DNA of 64,000 nucleotides from JALORV01 sp963703945 (GTDB lineage: Bacteria; Pseudomonadota; Gammaproteobacteria; Burkholderiales; Burkholderiaceae_F): NCBI GenBank assembly GCA_963703945.1, contig CAVPGM010000005.1, forward strand, positions 1-64,000. Reading direction: 5' to 3'. Of this stretch, positions 25,637 through 33,202 are shown piece after piece (positions within the stretch are counted from its first letter, which is position 1; each line of letters starts with the position of its first letter). The notes beneath the pieces are model-generated. The model had not been told where the DNA came from. It searched no databases and saw nothing but the letters and a program-made list of their open reading frames with translations. A program made the position numbers and the translations under genes.

Positions 25637-27709
25637 GTGGCGATGCTGGCTAGGCGCGTGCCGATGATCCTGCAGAGCGAGGCGCCGGAGTGCGGCATCG
25701 CCTGCGTGGCGATGGTCGCGAGCTTCCACGGTTTCCGTACCGATCTGTCCGCGATGCGGCTGCGGCTGGCGCCGTCGATGAAGGGCGTCACGCTGAAGCA
25801 CATCAGCGCGATCGCCGACACGATGAAGCTCGCGGCGCGCGGCGTGAAGGTCCCGCTCGAGGGACTGGGCCAGCTCAAGCTGCCCGCCATCCTGCACTGG
25901 GACATGAATCATTTCGTTGTGCTGACGAAGGCGACCGGCGACAGCATCACCGTCAACGATCCCGCGCGCGGCCGGCGCGTGCTGCGCCTCGCCGAAGCGT
26001 CGGACCACTACACGGGCGTGGCGATGGAGCTGACGCCCAGCAGCGCCTTTGCCGAGCGCGACGAGCGCGAGAAGATCAGCGCCTGGCAGCTGGTGAAGAC
26101 CGCGACAGGGTTACGTAGCGCTATCGCGCAGGTGCTGCTGCTGTCGCTGGTGCTGGAGATCTTGGCGATCGCCTCGCCATTCTTCCTGCAGCTCGTCGTC
26201 GATCGCGTGGTCGTCGGGCGCGACCGCGACCTGCTCGCGGTGCTGGGCATCGGCTTCGCGCTGCTGGCTGTGACGATCGCCGTCATCACTGCGCTGCGTT
26301 CGTGGCTGGGCGTCTACATCAGCACGCGGCTCAACCTGCAGTTGCTCGACACGCTGTTCGCGCGGCTGCTGCGGCTGCCGCTGGCGTGGTTCGAGAAGCG
26401 ACATATCGGCGACATCGTCTCGCGCTTCCGCTCGGTCGATGCGATCCAGCGCACGCTGACGCTGACCTTCCTCGAGACCGCGATGGACGGCGTGATGGTG
26501 ATCGTCACGCTGGCGGTGATGCTGTGGTACAGCGGCACGCTGACGGTGATCGTGCTGATCGCTGCGCTGCTGTACGGCGCGCTGCGCTGGGCCATGTACG
26601 GCCCACAGCGACGCGCGACCGACGAGCGCATCGTGCACGAGGCGAAGGCCGCGACGCACTTCATCGAGACGCTGCGCGGAATGATGGCGATCAAGCTCAA
26701 CCTGCGCGAGACCGAGCGACGCGTCGCCTACCTGAATCACGTCGTCGACCAGACCAACGCCGATGTGCGCGTGCAGAACCTCGCGCTGCTGCAGCGCGCC
26801 GCCAACGTGCTGATCTTCGGGCTGGAAAACGTGCTGGTGATCTGGCTGGGCGCCTACGCCGTGCTCGAAGGCCAGCTATCGGTCGGCATGCTGTTCGCGT
26901 TCCTGCTGTTCAAGCTGCTGTTCATCACGCGCGTCAACAACCTGGTCGACAAGACGATCGAGTTCCGCATGCTCGACCTGCATGCCGATCGCGTCGCCGA
27001 CATTGCGCTGGCGCCGACCGAGAGCGCCGCCGAGCTGCCAGCGGTGGCACGCGCCGATGCGCCAGCCGGGGTGTTCGTGCTCGAAGCCAGGGATCTCGGT
27101 TTCGCGTATGGAATCGAGGGCTTCGTGTTCCGCGGCATGGCGTTCAACGCGCGGCCCGGCCAGACGGTCGCCATCGTCGGGCCTTCGGGTAGCGGAAAAA
27201 CAACGCTGGTCAAGGTCCTTGCGGGCCTGCTCGACCGCACCGAGGGCACGCTCACGGCGGCCGGACGCGACGTACGCGACTGGCATAAAGCCGCGTATCG
27301 CAGCCGGATCGGCGTCGTTATGCAGGACGACCACCTGTTTGTGGGAACGATCGAGGACAACATCAGCTTCTTCGACCCTGAGCACGATCCCGAGCGTGTG
27401 CGGACCTGCTCCCGGCTGGCGATGATCGATGCCGAAATCGGCGCGATGCCGATGGGCTACAACACCATCGTCGGCAGCCTCGGCGTCGCGCTGTCCGGCG
27501 GCCAGCGCAGCCGCGTCCTGCTGGCGCGGGCGCTCTACCGGCAGCCGCAGATCCTGTTCCTGGACGAGACTTTCGACCAGCTCGACCTCGCTCGCGAGCG
27601 AGCGATCACTGACGGGCTAAGGCACACGGAGATTGGGCTCGTGATCGTCAGCCACCGACCCGAAACGGTTGGCGCAGTCGATCGGATCGTGCGGCTCGGA
27701 GAACCGTGA
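25637..27709 (+). CDS. C39-peptidase ABC exporter for double-glycine peptides
   Basis: 690 residues. A bifunctional transporter that cleaves double-glycine leaders and exports the product. The N-terminal C39 peptidase has the full triad: Q13 and C19 in QSEAPECGIAC, H92 in DMNHFVVL, D108 in VNDPARG. Six membrane helices follow (about 155-420). The nucleotide-binding domain has GPSGSGKTT, LSGGQRSRVLLARAL, ILFLDET and the VSHRP switch histidine. The GTG at 25637 is the annotated start. A run of six G at 25630-25635 lies between it and an upstream GTG (25602) that overlaps the hlyD stop in another frame, so the true start may be 25602 with a one-base error. Three likely substrates are encoded at 27888-28019, 31397-31528 and 31577-31708. 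Confidence 0.9.
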   Translation: MAMLARRVPMILQSEAPECGIACVAMVASFHGFRTDLSAMRLRLAPSMKGVTLKHISAIADTMKLAARGVKVPLEGLGQLKLPAILHWDMNHFVVLTKATGDSITVNDPARGRRVLRLAEASDHYTGVAMELTPSSAFAERDEREKISAWQLVKTATGLRSAIAQVLLLSLVLEILAIASPFFLQLVVDRVVVGRDRDLLAVLGIGFALLAVTIAVITALRSWLGVYISTRLNLQLLDTLFARLLRLPLAWFEKRHIGDIVSRFRSVDAIQRTLTLTFLETAMDGVMVIVTLAVMLWYSGTLTVIVLIAALLYGALRWAMYGPQRRATDERIVHEAKAATHFIETLRGMMAIKLNLRETERRVAYLNHVVDQTNADVRVQNLALLQRAANVLIFGLENVLVIWLGAYAVLEGQLSVGMLFAFLLFKLLFITRVNNLVDKTIEFRMLDLHADRVADIALAPTESAAELPAVARADAPAGVFVLEARDLGFAYGIEGFVFRGMAFNARPGQTVAIVGPSGSGKTTLVKVLAGLLDRTEGTLTAAGRDVRDWHKAAYRSRIGVVMQDDHLFVGTIEDNISFFDPEHDPERVRTCSRLAMIDAEIGAMPMGYNTIVGSLGVALSGGQRSRVLLARALYRQPQILFLDETFDQLDLARERAITDGLRHTEIGLVIVSHRPETVGAVDRIVRLGEP

Positions 27710-27714
27710 AAGGC

Positions 27715-27740
27715 AAAAAAACGGCGCCCGTCGGCGCCGT
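27715..27740 (-). terminator. Rho-independent terminator on the minus strand
   Basis: ACGGCGCC (27721-27728) and GGCGCCGT (27733-27740) form an 8-bp stem with loop CGTC. Read on the minus strand it is followed by seven T (27715-27721). It would end the transcript of the minus-strand peptide gene at 27888-28019. On the plus strand the run is A, so it does not terminate the exporter gene canonically. Confidence 0.65.
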
Positions 27741-27850
27741 ATGAGTCGCGGAAGTTGTTCCTATGGACTTACTGTTTTGGAACTCACAATCGGACCGTTG
27801 CGGCGGCCTAGCTGGACGCGACAAGCCCGAGAATTCGATAACGCACCAGC

Positions 27851-27872
27851 GGCGGCCGTCCGCACGGCCGCC
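27851..27872 (-). terminator. Strong hairpin just after the minus-strand peptide gene
   Basis: GGCGGCCGT and ACGGCCGCC (9 bp, loop CCGC) lie 16 bases beyond the peptide stop on the minus strand. No T-run follows, so it may protect the mRNA end or act together with the terminator at 27715. Confidence 0.35.
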
Positions 27873-27887
27873 GAGTGCTTGATGAAT

Positions 27888-28019
27888 TTAGTAGGAAATG
27901 CCTCCGAACGCGCCGCCGCCGACCCAGTCGAGATCCGTGGCCGACAGTTCGATCGGCGCCGTCTCGACCTTGACTTCCTCTTCGGTGGCAACGACTTCCA
28001 GCGTTTCTTTCGAGTTCAT
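27888..28019 (-). CDS. Double-glycine precursor peptide C, core GAFGGISY
   Basis: A 43-residue open frame, start at 28019 after an AAAGGGA ribosome site, stop TAA. The first 30 residues are acidic (MNSKETLEVVATEEEVKVE) and the leader ends ELSATDLDWVGG, matching the C39 recognition pattern L-S-x-x-D/E-L-x-x-V/I-GG. Cleavage after GG (residues 34-35) would release GAFGGISY, eight residues. It sits 178 bp beyond the exporter gene on the opposite strand and diverges from the TPR/HD-GYP gene. Too short for standard gene callers. Same length as the two precursors at 31.4-31.7 kb, but with a different core. It is probably exported by the adjacent C39 transporter. Confidence 0.8.
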   Translation of the reverse strand: MNSKETLEVVATEEEVKVETAPIELSATDLDWVGGGAFGGISY

Positions 28020-28146
28020 GATGGTCCCTTTCCGCGTGGTTTTTCGTTTTGGGCCGGCCCCCGTGAGCTCGGCACGGGCGGACTCTGAACTCGTCGATTG
28101 CTCTGTAAAATCCCCCTTCCTTGCAGTAGCCAGTTTGCGACGTCGT

Positions 28147-28180
28147 CGGCGCAGAATCGCGAGCCCGCGATTCTGCGCCG
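28147..28180. promoter_or_regulatory. Perfect 15-bp inverted repeat between peptide C and the TPR/HD-GYP gene
   Basis: CGGCGCAGAATCGCG, loop AGCC, CGCGATTCTGCGCCG: 30 paired bases without a mismatch, ending 22 bp before the HD-GYP start. A TAAAAT hexamer at 28106-28111 could be the -10 of a plus-strand promoter, which would place the hairpin in the mRNA leader. It could be an operator for a dimeric regulator or a leader hairpin controlling translation. No T-run follows on either strand, so it is not a simple terminator. Confidence 0.6.
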
Positions 28181-28202
28181 GTGTAAATAGGCTGGCGTCA
28201 CG

Positions 28203-30065
28203 ATGGAACAACACGAAGCGGAACTCGCAGCCGTTGAGCGTGACGTCCAGGCAAACCTCTCAGCGCCCGTTGCTGACACCCCTGTCTTCCTTGAAGACTG
28301 CTTAAGGCGTCTTCGCCAGATTCCATTCTCGGTGGAACCAGCGCGCCGTGTCGCGCTGTTGATCGACATCGCTTGGCAGTTTTACCACCACGGCCAAAGG
28401 CCTTTCAGTGGCGTCGAACCGATCGCGCTGGCTGTCATGGTGGCGCGGCAGAACGGCTTGCAGGCGCTGCTGCGGCGTGCGCTGTCGATTCAGGGAGTCG
28501 TCCTGACTTCAACCAACAACACGACCGATGCATTGCGGTCGCTGATGGAGGCGCTCGACCTCGGCGAGTCGCTCGGGGATCCGCTGGCGGTGTCCGCGGC
28601 GTGGATCAACATGGCCAACACGTTCTTCGAGGCGACATTGTTCAATGACGCCCGCATCTGTCACGAACGCGGCGTGTCCATCGTCTATAGCCAGCCCGAC
28701 AGTCCGATGACGCGCTCCTTTGCCGCACGGGGACTGCACGGCTCGTCGATGTGCAGCCTCTATCTGCACGAATATCTGAAGGGCATCGAAACGTCCGAGG
28801 AAGCCGTAGATCTGCTGCGCGAGCCGCAGGATCGCGAGGAAGAGGCGGCCAGGGCGTTCGCCGAGTCAACCTACACGCAACTGCTGCTGGCAACGAACCA
28901 GGTGCCAAAGGCGGCCGAACGGGCCGCGATCGCGCAACAGATGGCCGAGCGGTCGAAGTCCGTGCGCGCCATCATCACCGCGAGCACTGCGCAGGGACTG
29001 GTAGAAGTCTTCAGCGGCAGCTTGGATGTGGGTCTCTCGCGTATCGTAAAAATGCGCGACCAGGCGCGCATCCTGCCGTCGACGCTGCGCGAGGCGCTGC
29101 AGGCGTCTGTTGTCGCGTACGAGCGCGCTAACCGCCCCGACCGCGCAATCTCGATGCATCGCGAACTGATGATGCATGTCCGCAAGGCGCACAAGGAGGC
29201 GATTCTTCAGAACCAGACGCTTCATCTGAAGCGCCTGGAATTGCCGGAGACGGCAACAGAAGATCTCACCGCTCTCGAACAGAGGGAAGGCTCACTGCAG
29301 GACAAGCTTGCCGAGCTGGCGGGTGCGCAGACCGAGTTCCTTGAACAGATGGCTCTGACGGTCGAGCTGCGCGAGGAGGACAGCGGCTTTCATCCGTACC
29401 GTGTCGGCGCATGGGCTGCGATGCTTGCCATCGAGGCTGGACTGTCGGAGCCGGAAGCGCGCCAGATTGAGCTGGCTGCGCGGCTGCACGACATCGGCAA
29501 GGTCGTCGTGCCTGACAGCGTCATCCGGAAGTCCACTGCGCTCTCTGTCGGCGAGCGCGGCATCATTGAGACGCATGCGGTGACCGGCGCGGAATTTCTT
29601 TCGCGAGCGAAGCTACCGTATGCACGGCTTGCCGAAGAGATCGCCCAGTATCACCACGAACGCTGGAGCGGTGACGGGTACCCCGAGGGTCTTTTGGGCA
29701 AAGCCATACCTTTGCCTGCCAGAATCGTCGGGCTCTGCGACACCTTCGACGCTCTGGTCCACGATCGGCCGTTCCGGCGTGGCTTCAGTCTGGAAGCCGC
29801 ATTGGGACACATTGCCCGCGAAAGCGAACGGCATTTCGATCCCGAGCTAGTTGCGCTCTTCATTCCGCTGGTGCGGCGCGTTCACGCTGAACACGCCGAC
29901 CTGGACGCGTTCCTCACTCGCGTCGCCGAGCACTCGCCGCTGCTGGCCATGCGTCGCACGCTAGGTGAGAAGCTCGCCTCAGGGTTGCCGGCGACAGGCA
30001 ACGAGCAGGCTCGGCAACAACCACAGGGCAGGCTGCTGCGTCGTACGCCGTCGAAACCATCTTAG
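28203..30065 (+). CDS. TPR-domain protein fused to an HD-GYP phosphodiesterase domain
   Basis: 620 residues, cytoplasmic, no membrane helix. Residues 1-330 are helical repeats of TPR type; about 330-385 form a likely coiled coil (EQREGSLQDKLAELAGAQ); residues 390-560 are an HD-GYP domain. The metal and catalytic residues are intact: H397, HD at 429-430 with GK (LHDIGK), H458, HH at 484-485, GDGYPEG at 490-496, D513. Such domains hydrolyse cyclic di-GMP. A C-terminal basic tail of about 40 residues follows. The TPR half is a paralogue of the protein at 30117-31289. Placed between the peptide genes, it is a good candidate for an intracellular peptide receptor with c-di-GMP output; that link is inference. 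Confidence 0.9.
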   Translation: MEQHEAELAAVERDVQANLSAPVADTPVFLEDCLRRLRQIPFSVEPARRVALLIDIAWQFYHHGQRPFSGVEPIALAVMVARQNGLQALLRRALSIQGVVLTSTNNTTDALRSLMEALDLGESLGDPLAVSAAWINMANTFFEATLFNDARICHERGVSIVYSQPDSPMTRSFAARGLHGSSMCSLYLHEYLKGIETSEEAVDLLREPQDREEEAARAFAESTYTQLLLATNQVPKAAERAAIAQQMAERSKSVRAIITASTAQGLVEVFSGSLDVGLSRIVKMRDQARILPSTLREALQASVVAYERANRPDRAISMHRELMMHVRKAHKEAILQNQTLHLKRLELPETATEDLTALEQREGSLQDKLAELAGAQTEFLEQMALTVELREEDSGFHPYRVGAWAAMLAIEAGLSEPEARQIELAARLHDIGKVVVPDSVIRKSTALSVGERGIIETHAVTGAEFLSRAKLPYARLAEEIAQYHHERWSGDGYPEGLLGKAIPLPARIVGLCDTFDALVHDRPFRRGFSLEAALGHIARESERHFDPELVALFIPLVRRVHAEHADLDAFLTRVAEHSPLLAMRRTLGEKLASGLPATGNEQARQQPQGRLLRRTPSKPS

Positions 30066-30116
30066 GTGCACTGTCTGCCCTCTTAGGGTGATGTCGATGC
30101 ATTCGTCGACGAGCAC

Positions 30117-31289
30117 CTAGCGGGACTCGCTGCGCAGCAGCCGCTCGCGGGCAGCGTCGAGGCGACGGTCGTACTCTGTCACGCGCGTTGTTTGTCCGGC
30201 AACGCCCACAGGGCCCAAAACCAAAGCCGCGCGCAGCCGCGCCGTTTCCTGGCGGACCTTCAGGATGGCGTTCAGTTCGTTCTGGACCTTTCCTGCCTCG
30301 TCCTCTTCCCCGAGAATGCGATGCATAGCCGCCTGGGCGCTTAGCACGTCCGGCAACGTCGAGCTGACCAGATTCGCCTTCTCGCGCGCGGCGTGGATCC
30401 GCGACCGCCCGCGATCGAGGTGACCTTCGGCGATTTCGACCAGCCCCACGGCGGTCGAGTAGTCGATTCGAGCCCGTACGGAACCAGCCATTTTCACAAA
30501 CCGCGCCATGGGATCGAGCAGCGCTCGTCCCTCCGCGCCGCGTCCGAGCGCCATCAGGGTGCGGATCTGCGTGTATTCGAGTATGGCGCGGTTGCCGGCC
30601 GTGTGCTGGTCCGTAGGCTCTGGAGCAAGCGCCCGTGCGGCAATCGCCGTTTTTAGGCCGTCCTCGTATTGATCCAGGAACAGGTAACAAGTGGCGATGT
30701 TCGCCAATATCGCCCACTCGAATTTCGCAGCATCTTCTTCGTTGCACAGGTCGCCGATGGTCAGCGCCGTCCGCAGCAACTCGAGTGCTTCTCGGTAGTG
30801 GCCGACGTTGATGTACATCGCGGCCCCGTTGACCACGGCCTTTAGCTCGCCGACGACCGACCCGATGGCGATCGCAACCTCGCGCGCGAGGGCACAGGCC
30901 TCCACCGCTTCGATCTGGTTGTCCAGTTGGGTTGCGATGAACGCCTGCATAAACAAGCCGTTCAGCAGTTCGGGCTTGCGGTCCAGCTCGCGCGCGAGTC
31001 GAACCAGGTAAGCCCCCGCCTCCATCGCGAAAGCGAGGTCCTTGTCCTGCGCGAGGAAGAAGCGGCAGATGCCTTGCAACGCCTCGAATTGGGAGTCTGT
31101 CTCGATGCCGACCGGAATCTGGCGCAGGCAGCTCGCTGCCTTCGTCAGCAGCGCAAGATCCGCCTTCTCGCGGTCGAAGAGTGCCGTACGAACGGCCGCG
31201 ACTATCTGCCGAACCTCAAGCTTCTGCTTGTTGAGGGAAGCCGATACTTCTGCCGTACCCTCTTTGTGTAGTTGTTCGTCCACTCTCAC
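30117..31289 (-). CDS. TPR-repeat protein, paralogue of the HD-GYP protein sensor half
   Basis: About 390 residues from GTG 31289 (GTG 31283 also possible; no strong ribosome site). All helical, TPR-like, soluble. It shares several blocks with the HD-GYP neighbour, for example CLRQIP near the N-terminus and RARIDYSTAVGLVEIAEGHL against RAIITASTAQGLVEVFSGSL. It then runs through the same helical tail (ILKVRQETARLRAALVLG) but stops before any output domain. It contains no DNA-binding motif I recognise. It is divergent from peptide genes A and B and convergent with the HD-GYP gene. It is plausibly a receptor, decoy or anti-sensor for the peptides, similar in fold to RRNPP receptors but without their HTH. 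Confidence 0.75.
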   Translation of the reverse strand: MRVDEQLHKEGTAEVSASLNKQKLEVRQIVAAVRTALFDREKADLALLTKAASCLRQIPVGIETDSQFEALQGICRFFLAQDKDLAFAMEAGAYLVRLARELDRKPELLNGLFMQAFIATQLDNQIEAVEACALAREVAIAIGSVVGELKAVVNGAAMYINVGHYREALELLRTALTIGDLCNEEDAAKFEWAILANIATCYLFLDQYEDGLKTAIAARALAPEPTDQHTAGNRAILEYTQIRTLMALGRGAEGRALLDPMARFVKMAGSVRARIDYSTAVGLVEIAEGHLDRGRSRIHAAREKANLVSSTLPDVLSAQAAMHRILGEEDEAGKVQNELNAILKVRQETARLRAALVLGPVGVAGQTTRVTEYDRRLDAARERLLRSESR

Positions 31290-31319
31290 TGATTTGGGGG
31301 AGGCGCTCGCGGGCCGGTG

Positions 31320-31348
31320 AACTTACAGTCAGATCCGCGGGGCGTCAA
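31320..31348 (-). promoter_or_regulatory. Candidate promoter for the TPR gene
   Basis: On the minus strand TTGACG (31348-31343), a 17-bp spacer and TAAGTT (31325-31320), ending about 30 bp upstream of the GTG start. The -35 is good, the -10 matches three of six. It occupies the gap shared with peptide gene A, so the two promoters probably overlap. Confidence 0.4.
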
Positions 31349-31396
31349 ACATCCCGCATAGATAAATAACCAGTCACCCACGCGGAGGGGTTCATC

Positions 31397-31528
31397 ATGG
31401 AAGCCACGATCACTGCAGTTGACACCACGGTCACGATGAAGGACGACGACCTGTTGATCGATCTCGAGATGCTGACAGACGCTGAGTTGGCACAGATCGG
31501 CGGCGGCCAGGGCATCGTGCTGCTCTGA
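31397..31528 (+). CDS. Double-glycine precursor peptide A, core GQGIVLL
   Basis: 43 residues, start 31397 with ribosome site GGAGGGG 6 bases upstream, stop TGA at 31526-31528. The leader is acidic and ends MLTDAELAQIGG, fitting the C39 double-glycine recognition helix (L-T-x-x-E-L-x-x-I-GG). Cleavage after residues 35-36 would release the seven-residue hydrophobic peptide GQGIVLL (or QGIVLL if the third glycine is also removed). The next gene encodes a paralogue with the same core. It is too small for a pore-forming bacteriocin and resembles a signalling peptide. Likely substrate of the exporter at 25637-27709; that assignment is inference from the leader type and proximity. Confidence 0.82.
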   Translation: MEATITAVDTTVTMKDDDLLIDLEMLTDAELAQIGGGQGIVLL

Positions 31529-31576
31529 TCAGCCCTTGTTGATAACTACAAATCCAGCCAACTGCGGAGGCGAACC

Positions 31577-31708
31577 ATGGAAAACGTCGTCCAGAATCCC
31601 ATCCTCATCGAGCCTGTCACAGACGAGGATCTCCTTGTTGACATCGAACTGCTGAGCGAGACTGAGCTCGCCAAAGTCGGCGGGGGTCAAGGAATCGTTT
31701 TGCTCTAA
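31577..31708 (+). CDS. Double-glycine precursor peptide B, core GQGIVLL
   Basis: 43 residues, start 31577 with GGAGG 6 bases upstream, stop TAA at 31706-31708, 48 bp after peptide A and probably on the same transcript. The leader ends LLSETELAKVGG. Residues 35-43 (GGGQGIVLL) are identical to peptide A, yet six of these nine codons differ at the DNA level. Over the whole precursor about 21 of 43 residues match, mainly the second half of the leader and the core. That pattern shows an old duplication with selection on the mature peptide and the recognition helix. The N-terminal third has diverged freely. Confidence 0.82.
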   Translation: MENVVQNPILIEPVTDEDLLVDIELLSETELAKVGGGQGIVLL

Positions 31709-31727
31709 GCCTTGCTGTTCTTCAGAC

Positions 31728-31755
31728 CACCCGCCTGCGAGCGCGCAGGTGGGTG
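31728..31755 (+). terminator. Hairpin after the peptide A-B pair
   Basis: CACCCGCCTGCG and CGCAGGTGGGTG form a 12-bp stem with one G-T pair and a 4-base loop, about 20 bases after the peptide B stop. Only a weak pyrimidine stretch (CTCTCTTCC) follows, so termination may be partial. Confidence 0.5.
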
Positions 31756-31892
31756 CGACTCTCTTCCAGGTCCCGCGCAGTACTCGGAGCCGTCTCAAGA
31801 CGATTTCCCGGCAGTAACGGGCGCGTAGTTGCGGAGTCGCGGACTGCGCGTTTTGGTCCGCCCACCGACTCGCGCTAACCTTCCATCGCCGG

Positions 31893-31922
31893 TTGACGCG
31901 GCAGCGTTCCGCGGCGTATCCA
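31893..31922 (+). promoter_or_regulatory. Candidate promoter of the Spy-like gene
   Basis: TTGACG at 31893-31898, an 18-bp spacer and TATCCA at 31917-31922, about 35 bp upstream of the start at 31958. The -35 is good, the -10 poor. Confidence 0.3.
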
Positions 31923-31957
31923 CAGCGATCAACGAAGTCGACTCAACGGGGACTGAC

Positions 31958-32431
31958 ATGAAGACTCTGCTTTGCGGGCTGGGCATTGCCTTGGCGCTCG
32001 CTGCAACACCTGCTGCCGCGCAGAGCCCGGCTGCGGCGCAACTCACTCCGGCCGAATGGCTGGCGAAGATCCAGGCCGACAAGCGTGGCCTTGTCGCCAA
32101 GGCGATGGACCTGACGCCCGAGGAAGCGAAGAAGTTCTGGCCGTTGTACGACGCGTTCCAGCGCGAGCTCGCGGTGCCGCAAAGCAGTTACACGCGTGCG
32201 GTGCTCGACGTCATCGCCGCCGGCAATACGCTGACCGATGCCAACGCCAAGCGCCTGGCCGATCAGGTGCTGACGGCATCGGCCGATGAGGTGCGCCTCC
32301 AACAGAAGCACTTCAAGCAACTGCTGAAGGTGCTGCCGGCGCGCAAGGCGGCGCGCTACCTGCAGGTCGAAGGCAAGATCCAGGCAGTGGTCCGATACGA
32401 GTCCGCCGCGGCGATTCCGTTGCTGCCCTGA
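31958..32431 (+). CDS. Periplasmic Spy/CpxP-like helical protein
   Basis: 157 residues. Signal peptide (about residues 1-22, ending PAAAQ). The mature protein is helical with KAMDLTPEEAKKFWPLYDAFQREL, an LT-x-x-Q/E type repeat seen in Spy/CpxP-related proteins, and a conserved end LPARKAARYLQVEGKIQAVVRYE. This is a conserved hypothetical family in betaproteobacteria; a chaperone-like or envelope-stress role is inferred from similarity only. Start 31958 is chosen for the signal peptide; the open frame extends upstream. Single gene. Confidence 0.75.
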   Translation: MKTLLCGLGIALALAATPAAAQSPAAAQLTPAEWLAKIQADKRGLVAKAMDLTPEEAKKFWPLYDAFQRELAVPQSSYTRAVLDVIAAGNTLTDANAKRLADQVLTASADEVRLQQKHFKQLLKVLPARKAARYLQVEGKIQAVVRYESAAAIPLLP

Positions 32432-32459
32432 TCGTTCCGGAAAGCGGAAGCGGCGGCAG

Positions 32460-33173
32460 TTAAACCGTCGCGGCGCTTGCTCGCCGCAGCCATTCGGACC
32501 ACCCCTTCGCCCGCAGTTCGCAGGCCGGGCACGCTCCGCAGCCGACTCCCCAGTCGCGGCGTGACGCCCGATCGCCGAGATAGCAGGTGTGAGTTTCTTC
32601 CCGGATGATGTCGACAAGTGTCGTGCCACCGAGGTCGTGTGCCAGTTGCCAGGTCTGCGCCTTGTCGAGCCACATCAGCGGCGTTTCAATCGTGAACCGC
32701 TGGTCCATGCCGAGCGACAGGGCGATCTGCATCGCCTTGAGCGTGTCGTCGCGACAGTCCGGGTAACCGGAATAGTCGGTCTCGCACATGCCGCCGACCA
32801 GCACCGGGATGTCGCGTCGGTACGCGATCGCGGCGGCATAGGTGAAGAAAAGCAGGTTGCGGCCCGGCACGAACGTGGTCGGCAGCCCTTTCTCGGAGAT
32901 ACGGATCTCGGCGGCCTGCGTCAGCGAGGTATCCGACAACAGCGCGAGTTCGCGCATCGACACCTCGTGGTCGGAGCCGAGGCGAACCCCCCATGCCGGG
33001 TACCGAGTACGCAGTGCGGCCAGTACACGGGGCCGCACAGTCAGTTCGATCGCGTGGCGCTGGCCGTAGTCGAAGCCCACGGTTTCGACCTGCCGATAGC
33101 GGTCGAGCGCCCAGGCGAGGCAGGTCGTCGAATCCTGCCCGCCCGAGAACAGAACCAGCGCCCGGTCATGCAT
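32460..33173 (-). CDS. queC: 7-cyano-7-deazaguanine synthase QueC
   Basis: 237 residues. Converts 7-carboxy-7-deazaguanine to preQ0 with ATP and ammonia in queuosine synthesis. PP-loop LFSGGQDSTTCL at the N-terminus, then FDYGQRHAIEL, FVPGRNLLFF, GMCETDYSGYPDCR, and the zinc cysteines near the C-terminus (CYLG, CGACPAC). The start at 33173 is preferred to the TTG one codon earlier. Divergent from the PrpF gene with only 29 bp between, so promoters overlap. Intact. Confidence 0.93.
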   Translation of the reverse strand: MHDRALVLFSGGQDSTTCLAWALDRYRQVETVGFDYGQRHAIELTVRPRVLAALRTRYPAWGVRLGSDHEVSMRELALLSDTSLTQAAEIRISEKGLPTTFVPGRNLLFFTYAAAIAYRRDIPVLVGGMCETDYSGYPDCRDDTLKAMQIALSLGMDQRFTIETPLMWLDKAQTWQLAHDLGGTTLVDIIREETHTCYLGDRASRRDWGVGCGACPACELRAKGWSEWLRRASAATV

Positions 33174-33202
33174 CAAGCGAGTGTAGTGGGCATACTCGCG
33201 AT

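Noticed and set aside
27715..27740. Terminator of the exporter gene on the plus strand
   Set aside because: On that strand the hairpin has an A-run before it and no T-run after it; it fits the minus-strand peptide gene instead.
27888..31708. Bacteriocin with immunity gene
   Set aside because: The predicted mature peptides are 7-8 residues, far shorter than class II bacteriocins, and no immunity-like small membrane protein is present.
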